From contig NC_064616.1 of NCBI RefSeq assembly GCF_023898315.1, forward strand, positions 541,871,602 to 541,935,601: 64,000 bases of DNA. The letters run 5' to 3'. Position 1 is the stretch's first letter. Each line of letters begins with the position of its first letter. A program made the translations under genes and the position numbers. The stretch comes from Schistocerca nitens. Taxonomy: Eukaryota; Arthropoda; Insecta; Orthoptera; Acrididae. Shown here in pieces: positions 21,688 through 32,796 of this stretch. A model generated the notes under the pieces. It made no database searches and was not told the origin of the DNA. It worked only from the letters and a program-made list of their open reading frames with translations.

Positions 21688-22700
21688 TGTACACAGACAT
21701 GTACACCAATGAGAAGAACTTAGACATGCTACTTTTAAACGGCGAATGTCAAAGAAATGCTATCGTAACGATCCGATGGTGTAGGGATATCTATCCTGAT
21801 AGTTGCTGCCCGTCGCGCCAGGCACGTGCATTAATTATTGGTTCACTAGCGCGTACAGCTAGCTTCAACATCAAATAGTGAGCGATGAGAGCAATTGACA
21901 GAGGACATGAAGAAGTTGTTCTAGCTTTTACGCTTATAATTCCTCATGGTAGGGTGAGACGTACTGCAAGTAATGTGGGATTAGCCAGACAAGTGTCATT
22001 CATATCTTGCACCATCAGCCAAATCCTCCTTAATGATCTGTCACTATGTCAGTAACTCTAAGACGTGACCTCGAACGGGATACAGAATTTTATCGGTTTC
22101 CTCTCTTCGTCTGGGACACGACTCTACGGTTTATCCATCATGGTGCTCCATATCGACGAAGCAACGTTTACGAACATTGGTAATGTCAAATGCGGTAAAA
22201 TGTTCGATAGGCAGCAGCTGGTTTCATGACATACGACACCAATGACTGTGGAGCTTATATATGTGTTGTCTCATCATAGGAAATTCCATTGTGTGACCTT
22301 ACTTCAGCCCTGTGGTGCTAAATGAAAATACGTATACACAGTTTCTTACGAACTTTCTACCCGCTCTTCTAGAAGAGCTACCACTAGATAAGTGAGATTA
22401 TATGTGGTTCTAACACGGCTGCCCAGGTTGCTCTTCGCGTGTTGCAACTCAAGTACTGAATGAATAGTTTCCTAATCGATGGACAGGATGGAATACTGCA
22501 CAACAATGGCCGGCAAGGTCTTCTGATTTGACTTCTTGATTTCTTTGTATGGGGAAAACTGAAAGATGCAGTAGATCATGAAGCTCCAACTACGCCAGAC
22601 TATATTCGCAGTCCAAACGCCATAGCATGCAACGGCATATCATCCAGTGTAATTTCATCTGTTCGTCTATCTGTCGGACGGCGACTGCAGATTTGCCTTG
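21688..22700 (+). pseudogene. Mariner-related transposase (DUF4817-type N-terminus), broken
   Basis: 'MYTNEKNLDMLLLNGECQRN' (about 21,700-21,760) fits the helix-turn-helix start of a large arthropod transposase group ('YT--E--DM---YGEC--N'), followed by 'CCPSRQAR'. In broken frames downstream come 'DEATFTNIGNVKCGKMF' (about 22,157-22,210), the first catalytic Asp block, a run like 'ATQVLNE-FPNRWTG' (about 22,448-22,495), and 'QQWPARSSDLTS' with 'FFVWGKLKDAV' (about 22,504-22,570), the third catalytic block. The second block is degraded. Many stops and frameshifts are present. The group name is from memory; the transposase call is firmer. Confidence 0.6.
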
Positions 22701-23593
22701 CTTAAGTAAAGCATAAAACTGAAACTCGTTAATAAATATTTGTCTTGTGGGTGACATGTCGCTACTAGTCATTCTGAATAAAGTATTTAGTTTATTTAAA
22801 GTGTATTAACAGTAATTACAGTTTTGAGTACTATCTATAGAGAATTTGCGCGACAGGTCTTCTTCTACCTTTTATAAGCATTCAGGTGTCTCCAGGCAAA
22901 GATAGGTCAGGTATTATTTTTGTTTTTTGATAATCTAATAAAGTTTTTACAGTAGTTTCTTTTATCCGTAAACAGAGCTGTTAATGAAATATGAACAACC
23001 GAGGTTACTGTTTCGGCATTGACAAACGAGCAATAACGCGGTGGATTTACTTGTAAATGGACAACTGCCAGACGTAAAGTTAGATGTTTCAACAAAAACT
23101 TGAAAACGTACAGCTGTTTGAAATAGTAGTCCTAGGCCCCATCTCATGCGGCAGATTCTAGCATATGTCGTAGTTTCGGATACAAATATCATACCTCATC
23201 CGGTATTTGTCGTATAGCATATAACATTGGAGCCTGGGATGAGAAGTTCTGCCGGTGGTGTTTACAATGCAACAGCAGACTCTGGCCGCATTGCCTTCCA
23301 GTTTCAGTAAATTTCTTGGATTTTCTTGCGAAAGTCTTCAACGTCGTTATTGACTATGCAATATCACTGTAATTGTCTTTCCCAGAGGCACTGAATGGAG
23401 TTACGGAAAGTACACCGTTCCATAAAGGAACATAACTACTTCAATGTCTCAATCGACACAAGACTTACGATTCTTCCCCACATATTAAAGTACATGCCCT
23501 TTAGCGTACTATCAATTGTCGAAAGCCTCGTTTCGATATCTGGAACCGTTCACAAAATATACCAGGTGTTACGTCTTAAGTGACTCCCTTGTT

Positions 23594-24036
23594 TTACAGT
23601 GCAAACATTAATATAGCCGACAAACTGCAGGGACAGCATCTTAATTGAAAATTTAGGAAATAGTTCCTGTGAACATGTGTCCGGAAATGAACGTACAACG
23701 ACGACAAATCTTCCTGAAACACAGTACAAAACTTCATCGCATTAACGTCGCAACAGGTGCTCAAAGCGACCTACATGGGATTGCAAGTGATCGAGATAGT
23801 AGCGCTTGTTATACAGGATACACATAATAGTACCTTGGCGGGCCACTTGCCTATTCCTTGAACTAGGATTTGAGTCAACCACACATCCTACAACACGCAA
23901 GGAACACACGGCACGTGGTCAGACGAACTGCCGTTCATCAGCATCATCTTCCGTGGCAACGATTCATTTACGGAGATATGTTCATAGGATCTTTTATTCT
24001 CCCTGCGGTTTGTCGGTTTTATTATGTTCACCCTCT
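23594..24036. mobile_element. Short inverted-repeat element (deleted DNA transposon)
   Basis: The left segment 'gccgacaaactgcaggga' (about 23,617) and the inverse of the right segment 'accgacaaaccgcaggga' (about 23,998-24,016) match, and the similarity continues inward ('cctgtgaacatgtgtccg'/'cctatgaacatatctccg') for roughly 80 bp. The right end 'ccctcta' is followed by TA. It abuts the preceding element. A 134-codon frame (23,806-24,207) runs through it and beyond and is probably not a gene. Confidence 0.5.
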
Positions 24037-24205
24037 ATAATTGCATTTCATATCTCTCCTGTGGTGAATCTTCAGGCCTATCTTCTCTGGTGTTGCGGCA
24101 GATATTTGCAATTTAGGTTTGGCACTGTGAAGCCAAGTCAGCCCAAACAACAATTCCTCATAACGTTTTGTATGTGGCCTCAGTGTCAACAGAATGAAAA
24201 TATAT

Positions 24206-24560
24206 GTTAGCCTGTCAGGTTGTTGTGTTTACTGCAAAACGATCCGAAAGGGTTTGAAATTTTGTGTGATGTGGTTGGTGTCAGTGAGGGTACTAGTTTT
24301 GGTATAGCCGTGCTGCCTCTCGACCATTTCCATCTGCTTGGCCTTACATAAATACCATCTTGGCTTGTTCCCGACATGAATAACAGGATGGTATTCATGT
24401 CGGCAACAAGGCAAGATGGTGTCCGGCGAAGCAGTAGGGAATGGTCGAGAGGCAGCACAGCTATACCAAAACAAGTACCCCCACAGACACCAACCACATC
24501 ACAACATTTCAAACCCTTTTAGAACGTTTTACAGTAAACGCAATGGCCTGACTGGCTAAC
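24206..24560. mobile_element. Foldback (MITE-like) element, 355 bp
   Basis: Two inverted arms, 24,206-24,382 and 24,392-24,560, are separated by a 9-base loop. Tips are gttagcc and ggctaac. Shared blocks include 'ggtttgaaat', 'gatgtggttggtgtc', 'ttttggtatagc', 'tgctgcctctcgacca' and 'cgacatgaata'. Identity is high, with a few small gaps, so it would form one long hairpin. No coding capacity. The apparent minus-strand frames here follow from the symmetry. Confidence 0.85.
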
Positions 24561-25319
24561 TTCAGAATTTTTTTCTTGACAATTATTTCTCAGCACAACC
24601 TACTCTGCAGCACCATTACAAGTTTTTCAAACTGTTTCTGACCATATATATATAGAGCGCCGATTGATTTTTCTATCACTAACGTCACGATGTATAACAA
24701 AATGTAGGGTTCGTACGCAAGCATTTAGACAATCGTTTTTCTCTGGCTCTGTCTGCGAGAGGAACAGGAGAAGAAATGACTGGTAGTGGTACAAGATACC
24801 CTCCGCCACGCATCGGATGCAGACTTTGGTGTATGTATGTATGTGCAGATATAGATAGATGTAAATGGGATAACTTTGAGTAGTTTCTGGAATTCCATGG
24901 AGAATATGTCCACGAATACTTCACTTGCAGTGTAGAGCTGGACCTCAAAGTTAGGAAACACTCCCCATAAAAATTACACAGGTCGACGATGGTAAACATT
25001 TTTGCACAAAATACCTTATTCTTATGTTATTTAGGGTGATAAATCCAAATATGATACTTGAAAAACGGTATCACCCACCATTTCTTCACATTTTATCATT
25101 AAATTTATTAAATTAAGCAATATTTGAAGAATTTAATAGCTTTGACATAGCTAAAATAATTTAAAAAGGAGGTGTAGTGAAAGTATATGGCGTTGACAGC
25201 ACTGCTGAAAAACATTTGCTGGCAAAAAAAGGTCTATTCTATTCTTGGGTTAACGCATGGTGTTTTGTTTACTGACAACCTTACCTCACTTTCACATTTC
25301 CTACACATGTGTTCAGTAC
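24561..25319. other. No recognisable gene
   Basis: Unassigned, with short 'gtat'/'gata' simple runs near 24,832-24,862. Confidence 0.4.
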
Positions 25320-27080
25320 AATGTCTAATCGTCGTTGTAAAAACTCTGCTGAGAGTTTTTGTTGTATCTGAGGTGGATTTGTGATTAAAAACACAAAGGA
25401 AACATTACATAATTTGTGAAAAAGGTTTATCTAACATACTTTGGATCTAAACTTGGTGATCAAGACAAGTCTTGGGTGCCGCATAAGGTATGTTATGTGT
25501 GCTGAAGATCTGAGAAAATGGTCCTGGAAGGAGGAAAAAGAATTAAGATTTGCTGTGGCTATGATTTGGAGGGAGCCAAGAAATCATTCCCATGACTGCT
25601 ACTTTTACAGTGTTCATATTACTGGTCATAATTCTAACCTCCCGTCCGCCATCCGACCAGTAGGGCATGGTGTAGACCAGATGATTTAAATTCAATTCCA
25701 GCAGAAGTATTTTCTGATGTACAGTCTGATTTACATGAACCAGATGATGATGAATTCCACTGTAATACAGAAAGTCTAGAGCGCAAATTGTTTACTATGA
25801 CCGAGCTCAACGATTTGGTTTGGTATCTGGGCTTAACGAAAGAAAATGATAAATTGCTTGGCTCTAGATTAAAAGAAAAGAACTTATTGGCAGTTGGTTG
25901 GTTGGTTGTTTTGGGGGAAGAGACCAAACAGCGAGGTCATCCGTCTCATCGGGTTAGGGAAGGACGGGGAAGGAAGTCGGCCGTGTCCTTTCAAAGGAAC
26001 CATCCCGGCAGTTGCCTGGAGTGATTTAGGGAAATCACGGAAAACCTAAATCAGCATGGCCGGACGCGGGATTGAACCGTCGTCCTCCCGAAAGCGAGTC
26101 CAGTGTCTTAACCACTGCGCCACCTCGCTCGGTATATTGGCAGTTGGAACCAGAATAAAGATGTATAGAAAGAGAAAGCAATCATTCTCCTAGTTATTTC
26201 AACATGAAGATGATTTAGTGTACTGCTCAGACATACCCAATTTGATGAATGAGTTTGGTACTGAATTAAAAAAGGAAGACTGGAGGCTGTTTTTGGGTAA
26301 TCGAAAACTAGTTTAAAGGCTGTTTTACTACACAGTGGTAACATGTACGCATCTAAATCTGTTGGACATTCTATACATACGAAAGAAAGGGCTAGGGATC
26401 CACACTGGTGCAGAAAGAACTGACCTGTGAGGAAGTCTTTAAAAGCAGACGAGAAAAACATTCTATGCAAAAACCCTGTAGATCGAAAAAACATGCTTAC
26501 CACATCTACATATAAAGTTAGGCCTAATGAAACAGTTTGTAAAGGCTTTGCCTAATGATGGACCATGTTTTTAATATCTCTGCCAAAAGTTTCCACAGCT
26601 TTCAGAAGTTAAACTAAAAGAAAACGTCTTTGTCAGACCTGACGTTAGAAAATTGATATTAGATGTTAACTCTGAATCCACAATGACCTTAAATGAGAAA
26701 GAAGCATAGCTATCATTCAAGCAAATCGTTACAAAGTTCTTAGGGCATGAAAAATACCCAGAATAGGTTCCTGTTACAGCTTCATTGTTAAAGAGGTTTA
26801 AGACTTTTGGGTGTTTAATGAGTCCCAAAGTTCACTTTTTGAACAAGCACCTTGATTATTTCCTGGACGATATGGGAGATGTTAGTGAGGAGCAAGGAGA
26901 GTTTTTCACCAAGACATTAAAGTGATGGAAAAACGCTACCAAGGTAGCTGGACCACCAGCATGATAGGGGACTACTGTTAGTCACTTCACCGAGAAGTTC
27001 CGCAAGCGACTCATAGTAGAAAAAGCTACACAAGAAACTTCAAAGAAAAAAGAAAAAGAAAATACAAACAAATTCCAGCT
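25320..27080 (+). pseudogene. Broken copy of a multicopy arthropod protein family, function unknown
   Basis: Translation in shifting frames follows one protein. It starts near the ATG at 25,320 ('MSNRRCKNSAESFCCI'), then 'VMCAEDLRKWSWKEEK', 'MIWREPRNHSHDCYF' and 'NLPSAIRPVGHG' (to about 25,670), 'LVWYLGLTKENDKLLGSRLK', 'FGTELKKEDWRLFLG', 'HLHIKLGLMKQFVKALPNDG' (about 26,506-26,565), 'SEVKLKENVFVRPDVRKLI', 'KVHFLNKHLDYFLDDMGDVS' and 'EEQGEFFTKTLK' (to about 26,925). I recognise this pattern as a highly repeated, apparently mobile protein family in insects and crustaceans with paired cysteines near the N-terminus. I cannot name its function or a catalytic motif. At least eight stops or frameshifts and a SINE insertion disable it. 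Confidence 0.6.
25898..26134 (-). mobile_element. tRNA-headed SINE (family 2) inside the multicopy gene
   Basis: A 13-bp target duplication, tattggcagttgg, lies at 25,885-25,897 and 26,135-26,147. The head, at the right end, reads on the minus strand 'gagcgaggtggcgcagtggt' with B-box sequence 'ggttcaatcccgcg'. The tail at the left is a ccaa/ttgg simple run. Removing the SINE and one duplicate rejoins the flanking protein-like frame between 'KNLLAVG' and 'TRIKMYRKRK'. Confidence 0.92.
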
Positions 27081-29876
27081 GACAAGTGAAACCTCTATTA
27101 ACATATATATTTGTTTAAAGTAGCCCACTGTAAATACAAACCATGCTTATGTAGCAACAAAGCTTTTCATTAATTTCCCCGTTTACCGTATAGCATATTG
27201 CTCGAGACCTATGGGTGATACAAAATAACTAATGCTACATTTGGATTCGGCTCATAAAAATCTATAGAGATTAGCTATCAAAGTAAAAAAAAAATTTCAA
27301 AAAAATGTTTATTGGCCTGTGTTGTTGATCTTGGCCAGGAATCCACAGACTCGCTGTTACTAGGGGGCCGCAAACCCTTCACTGACTAGGTAAGGACCGA
27401 AGAAAGAGAAAGAAAGAAAGAGAAACAAGAACACACGAACCACTCGAAACCAAACAATATCATTCCCTGTAGGTCCACGTGCAACTCGTTGCAACGTACG
27501 CTGTTGCGCAAGTTGCAGAATAACGCCCGATGACAGTGGCACAGGTCAAAAGACTTAAAAGTTCTACAAGGGCTCGGCCTGGAGTTTTTCGGAGGGAATG
27601 AAAGAAGAGATCAATGGCGGCTCTCATGCGACCCGATTTAGGGAATCCGGTGTGACTGGTGACGGAGGTTAGTAGCGACAAGAACTATGAAGAAGCCGAA
27701 TTTTGCTAGAGTTTTCTTTTCATGATATATAAAAAATTGCTGGAAATCTGGAAGTGAAAGAAATTTTCCACGCTCCGAGTGAAACCGTGACGGTCCTGCA
27801 CGTTGCTTTATCAACGAAGAAGAGCTTGTGAGCCTGTTGATAAGAGCAACACTGTACAGGGTAATTCTGAAGCAATAGCAAGTTATTTATTTATGTAGAC
27901 AGGATCATTTATGACCGTAGATAGTGTATATTACTTTCCTCTCCCACCAAGAAATACTTATGGAATAGGTCATAGATAGACTGATAGAATATTGAACCTC
28001 GGGTAGACTTAAAATACATTGTCCTTCTTCCATTTTTCTTGAGCAGGCTATTGATTTTTTTCTGACCAAGAACGAAACATTACGTCTGTTACAAATAATT
28101 AATAAGCCAAATTATTTAATTAATTAATTGTGAATAGAGAAATGTGGGGATAAATGACACTTCCGGGCGCCGCATTACCAGGAATGCAGAAAGATTGGGG
28201 AGGTCAGCTTTGCAGCAACAGCAGGCAGCAGTCAGCGGTGTCGCTACCTCCTGCGCGTCGCTACTGCCCTGGTACCACCAGCGCCGATTGAGACGCTGTC
28301 TTCACCCTTGAGGACATCAGAGACGCGAACGACGACGCTGACTGCAGATACCCTCTGGATATGATGAATCGTACACACGAACGAACGTCACACTGTACAA
28401 AGAAACATCATTAGTTACATACAGGAAGCAGCTACTCAGATATCACATTACTTGTAGGGTTGAAGCCTAGAGTGATAAAACCTCTCTTCCGTCTTACGTG
28501 AGCAGTTAGTGTAGTACTGTGAGAGAAGAGTATTTACAGAATAATACTGACGAGAGAGAATGTCAGTATTGCGTCAGATAACAGTTTGTCGAAACTCCTC
28601 TAAAAACAACCTGAGGTATCAAGTGCAATGTTATTACGCATCACAGGTACTGGCTGAACACCAGTGATATTTGCGTATTCCTTCCTGTATAAAAAAAATA
28701 AAAAAAACTAATAAAAATAAAAAAACTCATTCATGTCTTGTGTAGTTATTGATTCCGAATCAACAATAAAGTGTGTGGGGTGAACATCAAAATCTTGGGT
28801 AAAAACTTAGCATTTCTGTGCCATAGCGGCAGACTGCTTCAAGGAAAAAAGAGGAGAAGGCTAGCCCAATAATGCAATGCTAGCTGGGAAAAATTTTAAT
28901 ACATGATTTATAGAGTGGGAGGAGAATGTGATTCTGGAAGGTGGCAGAACTCAGTAATCGTTTTATCGAAAAAATTTTGGGTATGTAGAGTACTGAGTAA
29001 TGTATGTGTTGTCTTGTAACTAGTGACAAACAGATGAGAACTTTTCGATGCAAAATGATAAAGGGCAGAATGTGCGCCACAGTACTGACAGTACTGTTGT
29101 AACGTCAATGGAAACGGTGTGGAAAGGGATGTTAGGAAACAATGGCAAATATTTCTGCTTAGTAAATATGACGAGAAATAGCTAGCACCTAATATCAAGC
29201 ATTCAGCTCTGGGGCAGAAAATGGAGAGGATTAACCGCAAGACTTCAGGAGGACTGTGCAACATCTTGTACAGATTTAGTTGCTGACCAAAGGTGAGTGG
29301 GATGGGGAGGGTCTCCGAATGCTGTTCAACAGCCGGGTATAGTATAGGCAGTTGCATTGTGAACAACAAAGCCTATATAATTAACTATACGCGAGTCCAA
29401 TTTTTGCTATCAGCAGTACTAAGAGTGACAGGTATTTACAGATAACAGAGTGTCGAAAGCTGGATGAAGGAGATAAATAACTGAGAAACCTGCTATTAAG
29501 AGATTCCAGCAGCCTCATGGCCTGCAGTGTCTGAGTGCGAAGAATGCGCTGCATCGTTTAGTGAAGTGCACTAAGCGCTAAATGGAGTCAAGGTTACATG
29601 TGTTTGTTGCCAAATGAAAGACGTTCTGCAAACCATTACTATAGTTATTACAAATTAAAAAAAAGACATCGCGTCTCGACTATCTGCCAAGATCAAATGC
29701 GTACGCAATTCCATCACAGTTAGTAATAACTGATAGGAAGTCGTATAGTTAAACGTATATTTAGGATTTAAGCCCTCTGGTTTTCACGGACTATGTAAGG
29801 ATTTAAGAGACAATCTGAGGAGACCTCTTACACAACTGCAGACCTTTGCAGTTGTTGCCGTCAGTTGTCGTCTAGT
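27081..29876. other. No recognisable gene
   Basis: The region includes a GA-rich run (27,397-27,425), a GC-rich patch (28,160-28,350) that might be part of an LTR or promoter, and an A-rich run (28,688-28,730). A 153-codon minus-strand frame (29,369-28,908) matches nothing I know and has no codon or motif support. Confidence 0.4.
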
Positions 29877-30640
29877 AAAGTCATCAAAGGATTATAACTA
29901 TTGCAAAATGTTTCAGACAAGATGTATGCATGGTGTGAAAACTGGAAATTTACCTTGAACCATAAAAAAGTGATGTCATTCACGAGAGTAGTAAGAGAAG
30001 TCTGCTAAATTGTAGTTACACGATAAATAACACATGTTTAAACGTTGTAAATGCAACTAAATACCTAGCGATTACAGTTCTAAACAACTTCAATTGGAAG
30101 ATAACGTAGAAAACACTGTGGGGAAGGCAAACCGCAGATGCAATTTACTGGCAGAATACTCAGACGATGAAGTAATCTTAAAGATAGTGCTTACACCACG
30201 CTTGTCTGTCCACCTCTGTATTATTGCTGTACGGTAGCGGATCCATACCACGTAGGACTGACTTAAAACATCGAAACAGTTCGAAGAGGGGTAGATCATG
30301 TTTTGATATCGCAAAATAGGAGATGGGGGATGAGAAGGTGACGAATATGATCATCGAGTTGAGGTGACAAGCATTAAAACAAGGCAATTTTCATGGCAGC
30401 CAAAAGCTTTCCACGAAATTTCAGTCACCAATTTTCTCCTCCAAATTTTGAAATATTTTGACTCACTTACCGGAGGAGAAAAGACCACGTTATAAAATAA
30501 GAGAAACCAGAACTCGCACCGAAAGATTTAGCTATTTAGTTTTTGCATGTGGTATTTGAATGGATCGGGAGAGAAACAGTCTTAAAGTGGTTTTATGAAC
30601 TCTGTACCAGACACTTAAGTCTGAATTGTAGAGAAATCAT
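29877..30640 (+). pseudogene. LINE reverse transcriptase C-terminal remnant (second copy)
   Basis: In broken frames: 'MYAWCENWKFTLNHKKVMSF' (about 29,919-29,980), matching the 'W---W-L-LN--K---M-F' block after the polymerase core, 'KYLAITVLNNFNWK' (about 30,058-30,099), 'LAYTTLV'-like sequence, 'YYCCTVADPYHV' (about 30,220-30,258), and 'KVTNMIIELR' (about 30,336-30,365). The final section aligns in order with the fragment at 536-1,060, including 'RNRIRE'/'RYKIRE'. It is a 5'-truncated relic of the same family. Confidence 0.6.
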
Positions 30641-32559
30641 GTGGATATTGATATAGTTGCTACTGTTAATATGCATTTTTTAGATATACAGAGTGCCTCT
30701 ATTAAGAAACAAGGGCATTTTTTTTACACCGTTTCAGCAAATATTTGCAGTTTGTATTTTCAATACTGCTAATCACCTCTTTGATGCGACGCGTTATTTT
30801 GTTTCCCGTTACAAACAAAATCATTTCTGAAGTGGAATTCAACGTGGCTATTGGACGCAGTAGTCCCAATTTGGTCTAGTGCGATGTTCATTTCACGGAT
30901 ATGTGATAACAAGGACATTAAAAGGGGAAACAAATAAACAGATTCTGTCGAAGATGGGCATCGCATGAAACATGTGATGATCAGCGTCTCTTTGTTCTGA
31001 CACCAGCTGCACGTTGCAGATACGAAATGGCAAATATTGGCCGAAACACATGAGAAAAAGCGCCTGACGGCTTTTAGGGGAGACATCTGGTGTAAATGAA
31101 AATATGTACAGGCACTAAATTGAAACAATCGTGGTTTTTTAAAAACATAAATATTTTAACAGACGCTATTTTGTCGAAAGACGACATGTTGAGAAACGTG
31201 GCTGTTGTACTTAAGGTTTATAATTTATATAAAAAACAGCTACCAGCCACATGTGGCTGGTAGCTGTTTTTTATATAAATTATAAACCTTTAACAGACCT
31301 TTTTCAGCCTTCTTTTTTCAAGTTGTGAATGACATACTTACAGAAAATAATTATTTTAAGCTAAATGAAATTAATGGGAAAGACTCAAATAAGAAAAGTG
31401 ACTTGTGGAGACGCATACACAATGTTATTAGGGAGAACTGAATGAGCAGAAGCACGCTCATTTTAAAACAGTGATTCTACGTCATCTTACATCCTGTAGA
31501 TGAACTAAGAGAGGCAGAAGAGCTTTAAATAACTAGACTAGTAATCGGTAAAAGCTGGGCGCGATACGGCAGTTGTTCTTTCGCATTCTCATAGTTCATG
31601 GACATCTCAGATGAACTATAGATACTTACAGTTAATCTGAGGGTATCGTTTTAAGAGGTATGTAGTGGACCATTGCTTTTGTTTGAAAGTGTTACTAAAA
31701 CACAACTGTGTCGGGGAAAAGTGCACATTAATTATTCTTTCTTCAGTGGTGCTGAAGCATGTACGCTTGTTAAATGCCTTAGAGCTTATGACAGATAAAA
31801 ATAATATGTACTGTCTGTAAGTGAACTACTGAATTACTCGAAAAACGCTGTTCATAGAAGTTACACGAAATATTTTCATATGAAGATGTTTTGCGGATGT
31901 ATTATTTTTATTAAATACTATTCATTCTGACACATAAAGCAAGGAAACGAGATCGATGTGACGGCGGGTTGTCCCATTGTAGCCAGAAGAGCAGAACATA
32001 CTTTCCTGTATATTATTATATACAACCGCCGACACAGCTGTGAAACCAGCTTCCATCTATCTAATACGGAAGACTCAATTAAGTACATACACTAATTTTA
32101 TTACGCGTAAAGGACTATTAAAAATTAGTTTCAGTACCATCGCTATGATGCACATGGTTAATATAGAACGTATGAATGGCTTATTTATTATAGCCACACT
32201 TTTTTTATATTTATGATGCACAGGTTCATCATTCGACACTATATCTCGTCTACTGGAGATATAAATGTAAACACTGAGGCAGTTCTCAGTGTAATATTAA
32301 CTGAGATCTTTGTCTTGGGAATGAAAGAAAAATTACTGGAACTGACCATGATCTGCTCCCAGAGAGAGAATGCCACATCATTATATGCAGAACACATATT
32401 TAGACGATATCATATATGATTTACATTCATCATTAAATCCTGGCTCATAACAATATTATAGTTGTATCGTTGAATACTCAAACAATATTAACTGGTGTGG
32501 GATAACAGTTCAACGAAAACATCAGAGCTTTAACTATGCGTTATTACGCTACATACAAT
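30641..32559. other. No gene recognised; contains a perfect palindrome
   Basis: Apart from the palindrome at 31,213-31,290, I see only AT-rich DNA and chance frames. The stretch 30,680-31,110 looks repeat-like ('gatatacagagtgcctctat' start), but no matching second end was found. Confidence 0.35.
31213..31290. repeat. Perfect 78-bp palindrome without spacer
   Basis: The 39-base arms 31,213-31,251 and 31,252-31,290 are exact inverse complements with no loop; the centre is ccacatgtgg. Arm sequence includes 'caaagcta'-unlike, non-simple sequence ('cagctaccagccac'), so it is not a trivial AT run. The symmetry ends sharply at both sides. Confidence 0.97.
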
Positions 32560-32796
32560 CGAGCGAGTTGGCGCAGTGGTTACCACACACGAGTAGCATT
32601 CGAGAGGACTACGGTCCAATACCGCGACCAGCCATCCTGATTTAGGTTTTCCGCGATTTCCCTAAGTCGCTTCAGGCAGATGCCGAGATGCTTCCTTTTA
32701 AAGGATTCGGCCAAATTCGTTTCCCATCCTTCCCTAATCCGATGGGACCGATGATCTTCCTGCTTGGTTCCTACCCACAAATCAACCAACCAACCA
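32560..32796 (+). mobile_element. tRNA-headed SINE (family 2)
   Basis: The head 'gagcgagttggcgcagtggt' retains the A box; the B-box region 'ggtccaataccgcg' is mutated. The body 'catcctgatttaggttttcc' and 'cccatccttccctaatccga' is family 2. The tail is (caac/ccaa)n. No clear target duplication was found; the copy is moderately diverged. Confidence 0.85.

Larger units (their letters stand above)
21031..23597 (+). mobile_element. Mariner-related transposon with very long inverted repeats
   Basis: The left end (from about 21,031) and the inverse of the right end (to about 23,597) align over hundreds of bases. Shared blocks include 'acgtaagacgtaac'/'acttaagacgtaac', 'ggttccagatttcgaaa'/'ggttccagatatcgaaa', and further in 'gttgcgttgtaaaca'/'gttgcattgtaaaca' and 'cagtaact'/'cagtaacc'. 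The repeat is about 450-550 bp once the SINE piece in the left arm is discounted. Between the arms lies a decayed transposase. A related element occurs at 54.9-56.6 kb. Confidence 0.6.

Noticed and set aside
23806..24210. 134-codon plus-strand frame
   Set aside because: It starts in the inverted-repeat element and runs past its TA border into unrelated DNA, so it is unlikely to be a gene.
28908..29369. 153-codon minus-strand open frame
   Set aside because: Long for chance, but I see no motif, no related copy in the window, no splice signals and no family resemblance. Kept only as an unassigned frame.
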